NCBI RefSeq assembly: GCF_020042665.1
Contig: NZ_CP083376.1
Span: 3,570,001 to 3,634,000 of the forward strand
Length of the DNA stretch: 64,000 nt
Direction: 5' to 3'
DNA from: Pseudoxanthomonas sp. X-1
GTDB lineage: Bacteria > Pseudomonadota > Gammaproteobacteria > Xanthomonadales > Xanthomonadaceae
The translations under genes and the position numbers were made by a program. Numbering within the stretch: the first letter of the stretch is position 1; each line of letters opens with the position of its first letter. Positions 49,444 through 58,230 of the stretch are shown here, piece by piece. The notes under the pieces were generated by a model. The model did no database searches. It had not been told where the DNA came from and saw only the letters and a program-made list of their open reading frames with translations.

Positions 49444-51336
49444 ATGACCAGTCTGCTCTCCACCGGTAGCTCGGCCCTGATGGCCTTCCAGCGCGCGCTG
49501 GGCACCGTCAGCAACAACGTCGCCAACGCCACCACCGAGGGCTACAGCCGCCAGCGGGTGAGCCTGGCCGCGCGCGTGGGCAACAACATCGCCGCCGGCG
49601 TGGGCAACAGCGGCCAGGGCGTGGACGTGGCCTCGCTGCAACGCCTGGCCGACGGGCTGGTGTTCGCCCGCCAGATCGACAGCAGTGGCGAGGTCGGGCG
49701 ACTGACCAGCCTCTCGTCGATGGCCGGGCGGATCGACTCGCTGCTGTCCGACTCGGCCACCGGCCTGTCCACGCCGATGTCGGCCTTCTTCGACGCCGCG
49801 CGCGGGGTGTCCAGCGATCCGACCAGCACCAGCGCGCGCGAGGCGATGCTGGCCGCCGCCAGGTCGCTGGCCGGGCGCTTCAGCTCGCTCGACGGCCAGC
49901 TGTCGACCATCGACGAGGAGACCGATGCCAGCCTGTCCAACAAGATCGACCAGGCCAACCAGCTGGCCAAGGAGATCGCCGACCTCAACAAGTCCATCTC
50001 CTCGGCCGGCGCCAACGCCTCGGCCGAACTGCTCGACGCGCGCGACCTGCGCGTGACCAAGCTGGCCGGGCTGGTCGGCGCCACCACGGTCAAGCAGACC
50101 GATGGCTCGCTCAGCGTGTTCACCACCGGCGGCCAGCCGCTGGTGGTCGGCGCCAAGGCCAGCGCGCTGACCGCGATGCAGGACCCGGACCGGCCCGACC
50201 GCCTGCAGGTCGGCCTGGACACCGGCAACGGGACACCGGTGCGGCTGCCCGACGCCTCGGTCTCGGGCGAACTGGGCGGGCTGCTGCAGTTCCGCAGCGG
50301 CGTGCTCGACCCGGCGCGCGCCGAACTCGGCCGCCTGGCCACCGGCCTGGCGGTGGCCTTCAACCAGGCCCAGGCCAGCGGCGTGGACTACAACGGCCAG
50401 GTCGGCGCGGCGCTGTTCAAGCTGGCCGCGCCCGGGGTGACGGCGAACACGGCCAACACCGGCTCGGCGGGGCTGAGCGCCACGATCCGCGATGTGTCCC
50501 AGCTCACCGGCAGCGACATCGTGCTGCGCTACAGCGGCAGCGGCTGGACCGCCCAGCGCGCCGACACCGGCGCGGTGGTGCCGATGAGCGGCGACGGCTC
50601 GGCCGGCAACCCGTTCGTGGTGCAGGGCGTCTCGCTGGTGCTGTCCGGCACCGCGGCCGAGGGCGACAAGTTCACCGTGCGGCCGACCACCGGCGCGGCC
50701 GGCAGCCTGGCGGTGGCGATCAGCGATCCGAGCGGCATCGCCGCGGCCGGCGCCATCAGCGCCAGCGCCGCCACCGGCAACCTGGGCAAGGCCACGGTGG
50801 CCAGCACCGCGGTGACCAGTCCAGGCGCCTTCGCCTCCTTCAGCGGCGCCCACATCGAGTTCATCGACGACACCACCTACACCATCAACGGTGGCAGTCC
50901 GCAGACCTATGCCGGCGGCGCGATCGCCGACCCGGCCGGCGGCTGGTCGATCACGCTCAAGGGCACGCCCACCGCGGGCGACAGCTTCAGCCTGGCGCCC
51001 ACGCCGGCACGCTCGTCCAGCAATGCCAACGCCCAGCTGTTCTCGACCCTGGACACCACCCAGACGCTCAGCGGCGGCACCCAGTCGCTGACGATGGTCA
51101 TGAGCCAGCTCACCGCCAAGGCCGGCAGCGAGGCCAGCCACGCGCAGATGAGCCTGGAGGCGCAGCAGGCCATCGATTCGCAGGTCAGCGCCGAGCGCGA
51201 ATCGGTCAGCGGCGTCAACCTCGATGAGGAGGCGGCCGACATGATGAAGTTCCAGCAGGCCTACCAGGCCGCCGCGCAGGTGATCAAGACCGCCGACACC
51301 CTCTTCCAGACCCTGCTGTCCGCCGTGGCGCGCTAG
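49444..51336 (+). CDS. flgK: Flagellar hook-associated protein 1, FlgK
   Basis: A 630-residue junction protein between hook and filament. The N-terminus LMAFQRALGTVSNNVANATT, EGYSRQRVSL, the segment KIDQANQLAKEIADLNKSIS and the C-terminus EAADMMKFQQAYQAAAQVIK, TADTLFQTLL are diagnostic. It is a little longer than in enterics because of a larger variable central domain. FlgN is its chaperone. Read with flgJ and flgL. Confidence 0.97.
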   Translation: MTSLLSTGSSALMAFQRALGTVSNNVANATTEGYSRQRVSLAARVGNNIAAGVGNSGQGVDVASLQRLADGLVFARQIDSSGEVGRLTSLSSMAGRIDSLLSDSATGLSTPMSAFFDAARGVSSDPTSTSAREAMLAAARSLAGRFSSLDGQLSTIDEETDASLSNKIDQANQLAKEIADLNKSISSAGANASAELLDARDLRVTKLAGLVGATTVKQTDGSLSVFTTGGQPLVVGAKASALTAMQDPDRPDRLQVGLDTGNGTPVRLPDASVSGELGGLLQFRSGVLDPARAELGRLATGLAVAFNQAQASGVDYNGQVGAALFKLAAPGVTANTANTGSAGLSATIRDVSQLTGSDIVLRYSGSGWTAQRADTGAVVPMSGDGSAGNPFVVQGVSLVLSGTAAEGDKFTVRPTTGAAGSLAVAISDPSGIAAAGAISASAATGNLGKATVASTAVTSPGAFASFSGAHIEFIDDTTYTINGGSPQTYAGGAIADPAGGWSITLKGTPTAGDSFSLAPTPARSSSNANAQLFSTLDTTQTLSGGTQSLTMVMSQLTAKAGSEASHAQMSLEAQQAIDSQVSAERESVSGVNLDEEAADMMKFQQAYQAAAQVIKTADTLFQTLLSAVAR

Positions 51337-51346
51337 GAGACGTCCC

Positions 51347-52549
51347 ATGACCCTTCGTCTTTCCACCAACGGCATCCACCAGCAGAGCCTGGCAGCGATG
51401 CTGGCCCAGCAGTCCAAGGTCTCGCGCACGCAGCTGGAGCTGACCACGCAGAAGAAGCTGATCACCGCCGCCGACGATCCGGCCGGCATGGCCCAGGCCC
51501 AGCGCCTGGACCACGCGCTGTCCACGCTGGACCAGCAGGACAAGGACGCGGCGCTGCTCGAACACCGGCTGCGCTCGCAGGAGCAGGCGCTCAGCGATGT
51601 CGGCACGCAGCTGGACCGCGCGCGCGAGCTGACCATCCAGGCCAACAGCGCGGCCGCCTCGGACAGCGACCGCGCCTCCATCGCCGACGAGCTGCGCCAG
51701 ATCCGCGCCGCCATCCTGGCCATCGCCAACCGCGACGACGGCACCGGCAAGCAGCTGTTCGCCGGCGCGCGCGACGGCGTGATCCCCTTCGCGCAGGACG
51801 CCAGCGGCCAGGTCACCTACGTCGGCGACGACGGCCAGAACCAGGTCGAGGTGGCGCCCAACCTCAAGGTGGCGGGGACCGATCCGGGCAGCGACCTGTT
51901 CCTGCGGGTGCGCACCGGCGACGGCATCAGCGCCGCGACCGTCGGCGCCGGCAACACCGGCAGCGGCGTGCTGGGCAGCAGCTCGGTGATCGACAGCAGC
52001 GTCTGGAACGGGCAGTCGGTCACGGTGAAGTTCACCGCGGCCGACAGCTACCAGATCCTGGACGGCAGCGGCGCGGTCGTCTCCACCGGCACCTACACCG
52101 CCGGCAGCGCGATCAGCGGCGGCGGCATCCAGATGACCCTCACCGGCGCGCCCGCGGCCGGCGACACCTTCACCCTGGGCAAGGCGCCCAACCGCGACAT
52201 CTTCAGCACGCTGGACAGCCTGGCCACGGCGCTGGAGACGCCGGCGACGACCGACGCGCAGAAGGCCGCGCGCAGCAACGCGCTCAACGGCGCGCTGGGC
52301 GACCTGACCACCGCGCAGGACCACTTCCTGCTGTCGCGCTCGCAGACCGGTTCGCGCCTGGCCGCGCTGGACGACGCCACCGACGCGCGCAGCGCCTATG
52401 GCATCAGCCTGCAGACCACCCTCTCCAACCTGCGCGACGTCGACCCGGCCGAGGCGGCCAGCCGGCTCTCGCTGCAGCAGGTGGCGCTGGAGGCGGCGCA
52501 GAAGACGATGCTCGCGGTGCAAAGCAAGTCACTGTTCGATTTGATGTAG
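51347..52549 (+). CDS. flgL: Flagellar hook-associated protein 3, FlgL
   Basis: A 400-residue junction protein adjoining the filament. MTLRLSTNGIHQQSLAAMLA, the flagellin-like LITAADDPAGMAQAQRLDHA and the C-terminal LSNLRDVDPAEAASRLSLQQ, LEAAQKTMLAVQSKSLFDLM are typical. A variable central domain (about residues 150-280) separates the helical ends. It starts 10 bases after flgK and closes the flgJKL unit. Confidence 0.95.
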   Translation: MTLRLSTNGIHQQSLAAMLAQQSKVSRTQLELTTQKKLITAADDPAGMAQAQRLDHALSTLDQQDKDAALLEHRLRSQEQALSDVGTQLDRARELTIQANSAAASDSDRASIADELRQIRAAILAIANRDDGTGKQLFAGARDGVIPFAQDASGQVTYVGDDGQNQVEVAPNLKVAGTDPGSDLFLRVRTGDGISAATVGAGNTGSGVLGSSSVIDSSVWNGQSVTVKFTAADSYQILDGSGAVVSTGTYTAGSAISGGGIQMTLTGAPAAGDTFTLGKAPNRDIFSTLDSLATALETPATTDAQKAARSNALNGALGDLTTAQDHFLLSRSQTGSRLAALDDATDARSAYGISLQTTLSNLRDVDPAEAASRLSLQQVALEAAQKTMLAVQSKSLFDLM

Positions 52550-52580
52550 GTCACAGAAAGCGACTGCCGTCCGGCTTCCT

Positions 52581-52649
52581 GGCGGGAGCCGCCACGGCGG
52601 CGGTGGGCTGTCACGTTCACGCCCCATCGCCGCCATGGCGGCTCCCGCG
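52581..52649. repeat. Paired palindromic repeat (core GCCATGGCGGC), copy 3
   Basis: Two units GGGAGCCGCC(A)CGGCGGC and its opposite face each other, as at 20782. It lies 32 bases after the flgL stop, in the 466-base flgL-fliC gap, where it may end or stabilise the flgL message. The remaining gap holds the fliC promoter and leader but no other gene. Confidence 0.8.
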
Positions 52650-52890
52650 AAGGCCCACGCCACCACGTGCTCTCGCAACAGAATCTTCGATCCAACGAGC
52701 GCGGAAAACAGCGCAAAACAAGCGGTTTTTTGATCCGGACTCAAGTCCGCGCCGGTGTCGCCGTTACCGGGCCCGAGCGCGTTGGTGTCGCGGCATGACC
52801 CACATGGCACGTCCGCTTCGCGCAGCTGGTTGCACCCGTGTTTGGCAAGTCGCCTCGGGAAGGATGGTCGGTTTTCTTTCGACCCGGGGC

Positions 52891-52917
52891 TAAAGGCGGC
52901 GCCGACCGCGCCGATAA
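52891..52917 (+). promoter_or_regulatory. Sigma-28 promoter of fliC
   Basis: TAAAGGCG, 11 bases, GCCGATAA: the -10 box is perfect and the spacing exact. The leader of about 92 bases contains AGAGGG and CCCTCT arms that could form a hairpin before the AGGAG ribosome-binding site. Confidence 0.92.
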
Positions 52918-53015
52918 CCCTATCAGCAGCGGAGAGGGCCAATCCCGGCCACACCCTGCGGAACCGGCCCCAACCCTCTCAGTCGCCGCCGGACCCATCA
53001 ACTAGGAGACTTCTC

Positions 53016-54152
53016 ATGTCGTCTGTCATCAACACCAACACCATGTCGTTGAATGCCCAGCGCAACCTGTCCGCGTCCAGCAACGACCTGGCCACCTCGC
53101 TGCAGCGTCTGTCCTCGGGCCTGCGCATCAACAGCGCCAAGGACGACGCGGCCGGCCTGGCCATCAGCCAGCGCATGACCTCGCAGATCCGCGGCCTGGA
53201 CCAGGCGGCCCGCAACGCCAACGACGGCATCTCGCTGGCGCAGACCGCCGAAGGCGCGCTGAGCACCATCGGCGACAACCTGCAGCGCATCCGCGAACTG
53301 GCCGTGCAGGCCTCCAACTCAACCAACTCGCAGGACGACCGTGACGCCCTGAACCTGGAAGTGACCCAGCTGAAGGACGAAATCCAGCGCGTCGCCTCGC
53401 AGACCAAGTTCAACGGCCAGGCGCTGCTGAACAACACCAACAGCTTCAGCTTCCAGGTCGGCGCCGACGCGGGCCAGACCATCTCCATCACCGGCGTCAA
53501 CGCGCAGGTCTCGTCGCTGGGCGGCAGCTACACCCGCGCCGCGACCGCGGTGGCCTCCTCCGGCCTGACCGGCTTCGCCACGGCCATCGCCGCCGGCGGC
53601 GTGACCATCAACGGCGTGGACATCGGCGCCATCAGCGCCGCTGGCAGCGCCCAGGAACGCGCCAGCCAGCTGGTCGAGGCCATCAACCGCGTGTCCAGCC
53701 AGAGCGGCGTGGGCGCGTCCTACGACGCCGCTTCGGGCCAGGTCTCGCTGGCCGGCAACGCCATCGTGGTCGCCGGCTCGGTCAACGACGCCACCATCGC
53801 CGGCATCGCCAACGGCACCGTGGCCACGGTCACCACCACCGGTATCGCCAGCTCCAACGTGAGCAGCTTCACCGCCGCCCAGGCCACGATCGGTCAGATC
53901 GACAACGCCCTGAAGGCCGTCAACACCGCGCGCGCCAGCCTGGGTGCGGTGCAGAACCGCTTCAGCTCGGTGGTGACGAACCTGTCGACCACCTCGGAGA
54001 ACCTGTCGGCCGCCCGCAGCCGCATCCAGGACACCGACTACGCCAAGGAATCGGCTGCGCTGACCCGCAACCAGATCCTGCAGCAGGCCGGTACCGCGAT
54101 GCTGGCCCAGGCCAACCAGTCCTCGCAGTCGGTGCTGAAGCTGATCTCGTAA
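53016..54152 (+). CDS. fliC: Flagellin
   Basis: A 378-residue filament subunit. The conserved N-terminal D0/D1 ([40 protein letters not shown]) and C-terminal D1/D0 ([60 protein letters not shown]) flank a short variable centre rich in Ala, Ser and Val, typical of small flagellins in this family. The ATG at 53016 has AGGAG seven bases upstream. Only one flagellin gene is present. FliS should be its chaperone. Two overlapping hairpins follow the stop codon. Confidence 0.97.
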   Translation: MSSVINTNTMSLNAQRNLSASSNDLATSLQRLSSGLRINSAKDDAAGLAISQRMTSQIRGLDQAARNANDGISLAQTAEGALSTIGDNLQRIRELAVQASNSTNSQDDRDALNLEVTQLKDEIQRVASQTKFNGQALLNNTNSFSFQVGADAGQTISITGVNAQVSSLGGSYTRAATAVASSGLTGFATAIAAGGVTINGVDIGAISAAGSAQERASQLVEAINRVSSQSGVGASYDAASGQVSLAGNAIVVAGSVNDATIAGIANGTVATVTTTGIASSNVSSFTAAQATIGQIDNALKAVNTARASLGAVQNRFSSVVTNLSTTSENLSAARSRIQDTDYAKESAALTRNQILQQAGTAMLAQANQSSQSVLKLIS

Positions 54153-54166
54153 TCCGGTCCCACAGG

Positions 54167-54242
54167 CGCGGCCTCGCTTGGAGGCCGCGTCCTGTTCCAA
54201 GCCCACCCGGCGCGGCAGGCCGCGTGGGCTTGGAACAGGACG
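54167..54242 (+). terminator. Two overlapping hairpins after fliC
   Basis: First stem: CGCGGCCTC with GAGGCCGCG (54167-54189). Second: 19-bp perfect arms CGTCCTGTTCCAAGCCCAC (54188-54206) and its complement (54224-54242). They share two bases, so only one can form fully at a time. Neither has a T run. They may cause partial termination or protect the abundant flagellin mRNA. Confidence 0.75.
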
Positions 54243-54325
54243 ACACCCGGCGACACCCATCGCCCGGCGGCGCTGCTCCACACCTCGCCTTCGTCCGTCC
54301 TTTCCCGCTTCAAGAGGTCCGCGCC

Positions 54326-54382
54326 ATGCGCAACGCCAACACGCTGCCCGAGGACCCGCGCCGCACCGAGGCCGTCGCATGA
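54326..54382 (+). CDS. Possible 18-codon leader ORF coupled to fliD
   Basis: ATG at 54326 preceded by AGAGG eight bases upstream, encoding MRNANTLPEDPRRTEAVA and ending in TGA that overlaps the fliD ATG as ATGA. fliD has no strong ribosome-binding site of its own, so this small ORF could deliver ribosomes to fliD. It may also be a remnant of a longer gene; flaG stands between fliC and fliD in some genera. No similarity was recognised. Confidence 0.4.
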   Translation: MRNANTLPEDPRRTEAVA

Positions 54383-55737
54383 CCACCGTCGGCAGCACGT
54401 CCAGCGCCTCGGGGATCGATCCGGCCACGATGGCCTCGCAGCTGGTGGCCGCCGAGCGCGCGCCGACCGACACGCGATACGCCGCCACCGAAACCAAGAT
54501 CAATGCCCAGGTCTCGGCCGTGGCCACGCTGCGCTCGGCGTTCTCATCGCTGACCCTGGCGATGAACGCCCTGAACAGCAAGAGCACGACGGCGGCGCGC
54601 GCGGTCAGCCTGGGCTCGACGACCGCCGGCTTCACGGCCACCGCCTCGGCCGGCGCCGCCACCGGCAACTACGCGGTCGAGGTGATTTCGCTGGCGAGCG
54701 CGCAGAAGCTGGCCTCGCCGGCCTTCGCCTCGCGCGATACCGCGGTCGGCACCGGCACCCTGTCCATCGGCTACGGCAGCACCCAGCTGTCGGTGGACGT
54801 CACTGCCGCCAACAACAGCCTGGTCGGCATCCGCGACGCGATCAACAAGGCCGCGGGCGGCAAGGGCGTGGCCGCCAGCATCGTGACCGGCGACGATGGC
54901 GCCCACCTGGTGCTGACCTCGCTCGACGGCGGCACGGCCAACGCCATCAGCGTCTCGGCCAGCGGCGACAACGGCAGCCTGGCGGCGCTGACCTATGGCG
55001 CCGGCGCCAGCGGCGGGATGACCGAGCTCACCGCCGCCGCCGACGCCCAGATCAAGGTCGACGGCGTCCTCAAGAAGAGCGCCAGCAACACGGTCACCGG
55101 GCTGATCGACGGGGTGACCTTCAACCTCTCGGCCGCAAGCCCGGGCACGACGGTGCAGATGACCATCGCCAACGACAGCGCGGCGCAGTTCGCCGCGGTC
55201 AAGAACTTCGCCGACAAGTACAACGCGGCCATGGCGGCGATCGCATCGACCACCAGCTACGACGTCGCCACCAAGACCGCCGCCGCGCTCAATGGCGATG
55301 CCATGGTGCGCGGGACGACCCGGCAGCTGCGCGACATCCTCTCCGGCAACGTGGTCGACCTGAAGGCGATGGGCATCAGCATCGCCAAGGACGGCACGCT
55401 GTCGCTGTCCCAGTCCGACTTCACCGCCGCGATGAGCAAGGACGGCTCGGCCCTGACCCGGGTCTTCGGCAGCGGTTCGGACACGATGGTGGGCAAGCTG
55501 ACCACCGTGCTGAAGGGGCTGACCGACAGCGGCGGCCTGCTGGATTCGCGCAATGACAGTCTCAGCATCCAGACCAAGAAGCTCGATGCGCAGAAGGACG
55601 CCCTGGACACGCGCATGGCCGCGGCCGAGGCGCGCTACAAGGCGCAGTTCACCGCGCTGGACGCGATGATGACCAGGCTGCAGAGCACCAGCGACTTTTT
55701 GACCCAGCAGCTGAAGAAAAGCAGCAGCGACGACTAA
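54379..55737 (+). CDS. fliD: Flagellar filament cap protein FliD
   Basis: A 452-residue cap protein that guides flagellin folding at the filament tip. The N-terminal SSASGIDPATMASQLVAAER and PTDTRYAATETKINAQVSAV, the flagellin hook-IN-like NAISVSASGDNGSLAALTYG segment and the C-terminal KLDAQKDALDTRMAAAEARY, FTALDAMMTRLQSTSDFLTQ are family marks. I use the ATG at 54379; an in-frame TTG at 54178 would cross the hairpins and gives no similarity. fliS follows after 12 bases. Confidence 0.94.
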   Translation: MTTVGSTSSASGIDPATMASQLVAAERAPTDTRYAATETKINAQVSAVATLRSAFSSLTLAMNALNSKSTTAARAVSLGSTTAGFTATASAGAATGNYAVEVISLASAQKLASPAFASRDTAVGTGTLSIGYGSTQLSVDVTAANNSLVGIRDAINKAAGGKGVAASIVTGDDGAHLVLTSLDGGTANAISVSASGDNGSLAALTYGAGASGGMTELTAAADAQIKVDGVLKKSASNTVTGLIDGVTFNLSAASPGTTVQMTIANDSAAQFAAVKNFADKYNAAMAAIASTTSYDVATKTAAALNGDAMVRGTTRQLRDILSGNVVDLKAMGISIAKDGTLSLSQSDFTAAMSKDGSALTRVFGSGSDTMVGKLTTVLKGLTDSGGLLDSRNDSLSIQTKKLDAQKDALDTRMAAAEARYKAQFTALDAMMTRLQSTSDFLTQQLKKSSSDD

Positions 55738-55749
55738 CCGAGCCTTGCC

Positions 55750-56139
55750 ATGAACGCCCGCAGCCTTGCCAACCAGTACAAGCAGACCGGCGCCAGCAGC
55801 GCGACGCTGGACGCCAGCCCGCACCAGCTGATCGCGATCATGCTGTCGACCGCGCGCGAGCGCATCCGCCTGGCCATCGCCTCGCTCGAGCGCGGCGACG
55901 TCACCCGCAAGGCGCATGCGATCACCGACACCTGCGCCATCATCGGCGGGCTCAACGGGTCGTTGAACATGGAAGCGGGCGGCGAGATCGCCAGCGGCCT
56001 GGCCGCGCTGTACGACTACTGCCAGCGCCGCCTGCTGGCCGCCAACCTCAACAACGACCTGGCCCCGCTGCAGGAAGTGGACGACCTGCTGGGCGAGATC
56101 GAGGCCGCCTGGCGCCAGATCGCGCCGCAGGGCGTGTGA
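55750..56139 (+). CDS. fliS: Flagellar export chaperone FliS
   Basis: A 129-residue helical chaperone that binds the C-terminus of flagellin. ANQYKQTGASSATLDASPHQ, LIAIMLSTARERIRLAIASL and GLNGSLNMEAGGEIASGLAA, LYDYCQRRLLAANLNNDLAP are conserved in FliS. Length is standard. Its stop codon shares bases with the next start (TGATG). Confidence 0.96.
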   Translation: MNARSLANQYKQTGASSATLDASPHQLIAIMLSTARERIRLAIASLERGDVTRKAHAITDTCAIIGGLNGSLNMEAGGEIASGLAALYDYCQRRLLAANLNNDLAPLQEVDDLLGEIEAAWRQIAPQGV

Positions 56140-56456
56140 TGGCGACCGGGCAGCCGTCCGCGCAGGCCCTGGCGCACCTGCCCGCCCTGCCGGTCGAGCA
56201 GATCCGGGACGCGCTCCAGTGCGAGCGCTGGGCGGCGGCCGACGAGCTGCTGAGCGCCTACCAGCACCAGCTGGTGCTGGCGCTGTCCAAGATCGACCTG
56301 AAGACCGCCGACCGCGGTCCGTGGCTGGCCCTGCTGGCCGACTACCAGCTGCTGATGGACGAACTGCGCGCCGGCCGCGATGCCGCCGCCGCCGAACTGG
56401 CCCGTCTCGACGCCGGCCGCCGCGGCGCCAACGCCTGGATGCGGGCGCTGAAGTAA
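56139..56456 (+). CDS. Small FliT-like protein
   Basis: A 105-residue predicted helical protein with no strong motif. It starts at the ATG overlapping the fliS stop (TGATG), so it is translated with fliS. The helical segments DALQCERWAAADELLSAYQH and LLADYQLLMDELRAGRDAAA, together with the place after fliS, fit FliT, the chaperone for FliD, whose sequence diverges fast. The alternative is a family-specific flagellar protein of unknown role. Confidence 0.6.
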   Translation: MATGQPSAQALAHLPALPVEQIRDALQCERWAAADELLSAYQHQLVLALSKIDLKTADRGPWLALLADYQLLMDELRAGRDAAAAELARLDAGRRGANAWMRALK

Positions 56457-56545
56457 TCCGCGCGCCCGGCCGCGCGGCGACGCCCTGCCGCACCGCACAC
56501 ACGACTTGCGGCATCCTGCCGGCCTTCGTCCTTCGAGTCCGTGCG

Positions 56546-57127
56546 ATGACCGATCCCGTGCCCATGACGCCCGAGCAGGCCCGCGCGCTGCTGTTCGGCG
56601 AGATCCTGACGCTGGAGGAAACCCGCGCCGCGGCCTTCCTGCCGCAGGCGCTGGCGCCGGCGACGGTCGAGGGCATGCTCGCCCAGGCCGAATCGCTGCT
56701 GCGCGCGCTGGCGGTGATCGACGATGGCGTCGGCCGCGGCGACGATCCGGACCAGCCGCCCGATCCGGCGCTGCTGCGCCTGGAGGCCAAGCTGGATCTG
56801 CTGACGCTGCTGGTGGCCGACCTGGCCGGCTGCCAGGCCGCGCAGGATGCGCCGCGCGCCCTGCGCTGGTCGGCGCGCGGCGTCGAACTGGTGCTGGACC
56901 AGGCCGTGCAACCCGGTACGCAGGGCAGCCTGCGCGTGCGCGCCTCGGACTGGCTGCCCTCGCCGCTGGTGCTGCCCGCCCAGGTGCTCGCCAGCGTGCC
57001 CGAAGCGGCCGCCACGCGCGCGTGGCTGGCCTTCTCGCCAGGGTCGCCTGCGCTCGAGGCGGCGCTGGAACGCCACGTGTTCCGCATCCACCGGCGTGAC
57101 ATCGCGCAACGTCGTCGCGCGACCTAA
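56546..57127 (+). CDS. Divergent PilZ-like domain protein
   Basis: A 193-residue protein. The N-terminal half is helical (PMTPEQARALLFGEILTLEE, LRLEAKLDLLTLLVADLAGC); the second half has a PilZ-like beta region with LRWSARGVELVLDQ, LRVRASDWLPSPLVLPAQVL. The RxxxR c-di-GMP motif is not evident and the second motif is weak (SARGVEL), so c-di-GMP binding is doubtful. Xanthomonas flagellar clusters carry a PilZ gene at this place. The ATG at 56546 is the likely start. Possible roles are as an adaptor in motility control. No signal peptide. Confidence 0.6.
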   Translation: MTDPVPMTPEQARALLFGEILTLEETRAAAFLPQALAPATVEGMLAQAESLLRALAVIDDGVGRGDDPDQPPDPALLRLEAKLDLLTLLVADLAGCQAAQDAPRALRWSARGVELVLDQAVQPGTQGSLRVRASDWLPSPLVLPAQVLASVPEAAATRAWLAFSPGSPALEAALERHVFRIHRRDIAQRRRAT

Positions 57128-57226
57128 GCATACTTTCCATGTGACGCAAGCCCTTTTCAGTCGCGACGCGGTTCGTTAAGGTCGCACCGGCAGGGGACAC
57201 GTCACGGAACAAGAAGGAACCGCCAC

Positions 57227-57859
57227 GTGCTGCGCGTGCTGATTTGCGATGACCATGCGCTGGTGCGGGCCGGCGTGCGTCGCCTGCTGGAAACCATGGA
57301 GGGCGTCGAGGTCGCCGGCGAGGCGGCCAACGCCGACGAGGCGGTGATCCGCGCCAAGCAGCTGCTGCCGCATGTGGTCGTGCTCGACCTGTCGCTGCGC
57401 GGCCGCAGCGGCTTCGACGCGCTGGCCGAACTGCGCAAGACCTGCCCCGACGCGGCCATCGTGGTCCTGTCCATGCACGAGGATGTGCTGCACGTGCGCG
57501 AAGCGCTCACGCGCGGCGCGCTGGGCTATGTGGTCAAGGATTCCTCGCCGGCGGAACTGGAGATCGCGCTGCGCGCGGCGGCGGCCGGCCGCACCTTCCT
57601 CAGCCCGCAGGTGTCCGCGCCGCAGCTGCGCGGCTATCGCGCGCCGCGCGAGCCGGGCGATGTCGAAAGCCTGCCGCGCCGGCAGCGCGAGATCCTCGAT
57701 GCGCTCGGCGCCGGGCGCACCACCAAGCAGATCGCCGCCGACCTCAACATCAGCGTCAAGACGGTGGAGACCCATCGCGCGCGGATCATGGAAGCGCTGG
57801 GCTGCCGCAACGCCAGCGAACTGCTGCGCGTGGCCATGCGCCATCACGATCGTCCCTGA
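57227..57859 (+). CDS. NarL/LuxR-type response regulator
   Basis: A 210-residue two-domain regulator. The receiver (1-120) has acidic Asp8/Asp9, phospho-acceptor Asp54 in VVLDLSLRG and Lys104 in YVVKDSS. The C-terminal LuxR helix-turn-helix (about 150-205) shows LPRRQREILDALGAGRTTKQ, IAADLNISVKTVETHRARIM. The start is a GTG at 57227 with AAGGA upstream. No histidine kinase is in the window. It lies in the flagellar cluster between the pilZ-like gene and rpoN2, so control of motility or chemotaxis is plausible but unproven. Confidence 0.92.
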   Translation: MLRVLICDDHALVRAGVRRLLETMEGVEVAGEAANADEAVIRAKQLLPHVVVLDLSLRGRSGFDALAELRKTCPDAAIVVLSMHEDVLHVREALTRGALGYVVKDSSPAELEIALRAAAAGRTFLSPQVSAPQLRGYRAPREPGDVESLPRRQREILDALGAGRTTKQIAADLNISVKTVETHRARIMEALGCRNASELLRVAMRHHDRP

Positions 57860-58230
57860 CCCCGCGCCGGAAGACCGTCACCACGCCGTGGCATGGCGCG
57901 TGCCGACACGACCGGACGCCCGGTATCCGGGGGTGGCGCGACCGCTTTCCGGCGCCACGCGCGCCCGGCGCCTTCGCCGGTGTCGGCACATGGCGCACGG
58001 CACGCCAAAAAGCCGGCTTGTGATCCAGGTCGCACGTGACGCAACGGGTCACCTTTCTACGTTCAGCTGGCTTTCACGTCATATTTACGACGCAAAGTCG
58101 GGGATGCCCCTACAACACGACAGGTTTACCCTGAATCCCTACAGGGTTTGCCCCGATTCGGAAGCCGGCGCGTCAATTCCACGATAGCTCCACACACCGG
58201 CGCTGGGCCGGGTGACACGGAGAGATCAAC
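57860..58230 (+). promoter_or_regulatory. 371-base rpoN2 upstream region, locally AT-richer
   Basis: No gene is visible. From 58060 to 58170 the sequence is clearly lower in GC than its surroundings and holds several symmetric elements: GTGAC, seven bases, GTCAC (58035-58051), CGTCATATTTACGACG near 58077, and ACCCTG, eight bases, CAGGGT (58128-58147). It is a good place for the rpoN2 promoter and a regulator site. No sigma-54 box was found. Confidence 0.5.

Noticed and set aside
52805-52821. Sigma-54 promoter before fliC (TGGCAC followed by CTTCGC)
   Set aside because: The GG-N10-GC spacing fails; a perfectly spaced sigma-28 promoter is found 85 bases downstream.
54178-54378. TTG-started N-terminal extension of FliD
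   Set aside because: It would translate through the two hairpins after fliC and matches nothing; FliD similarity begins at the ATG at 54379.
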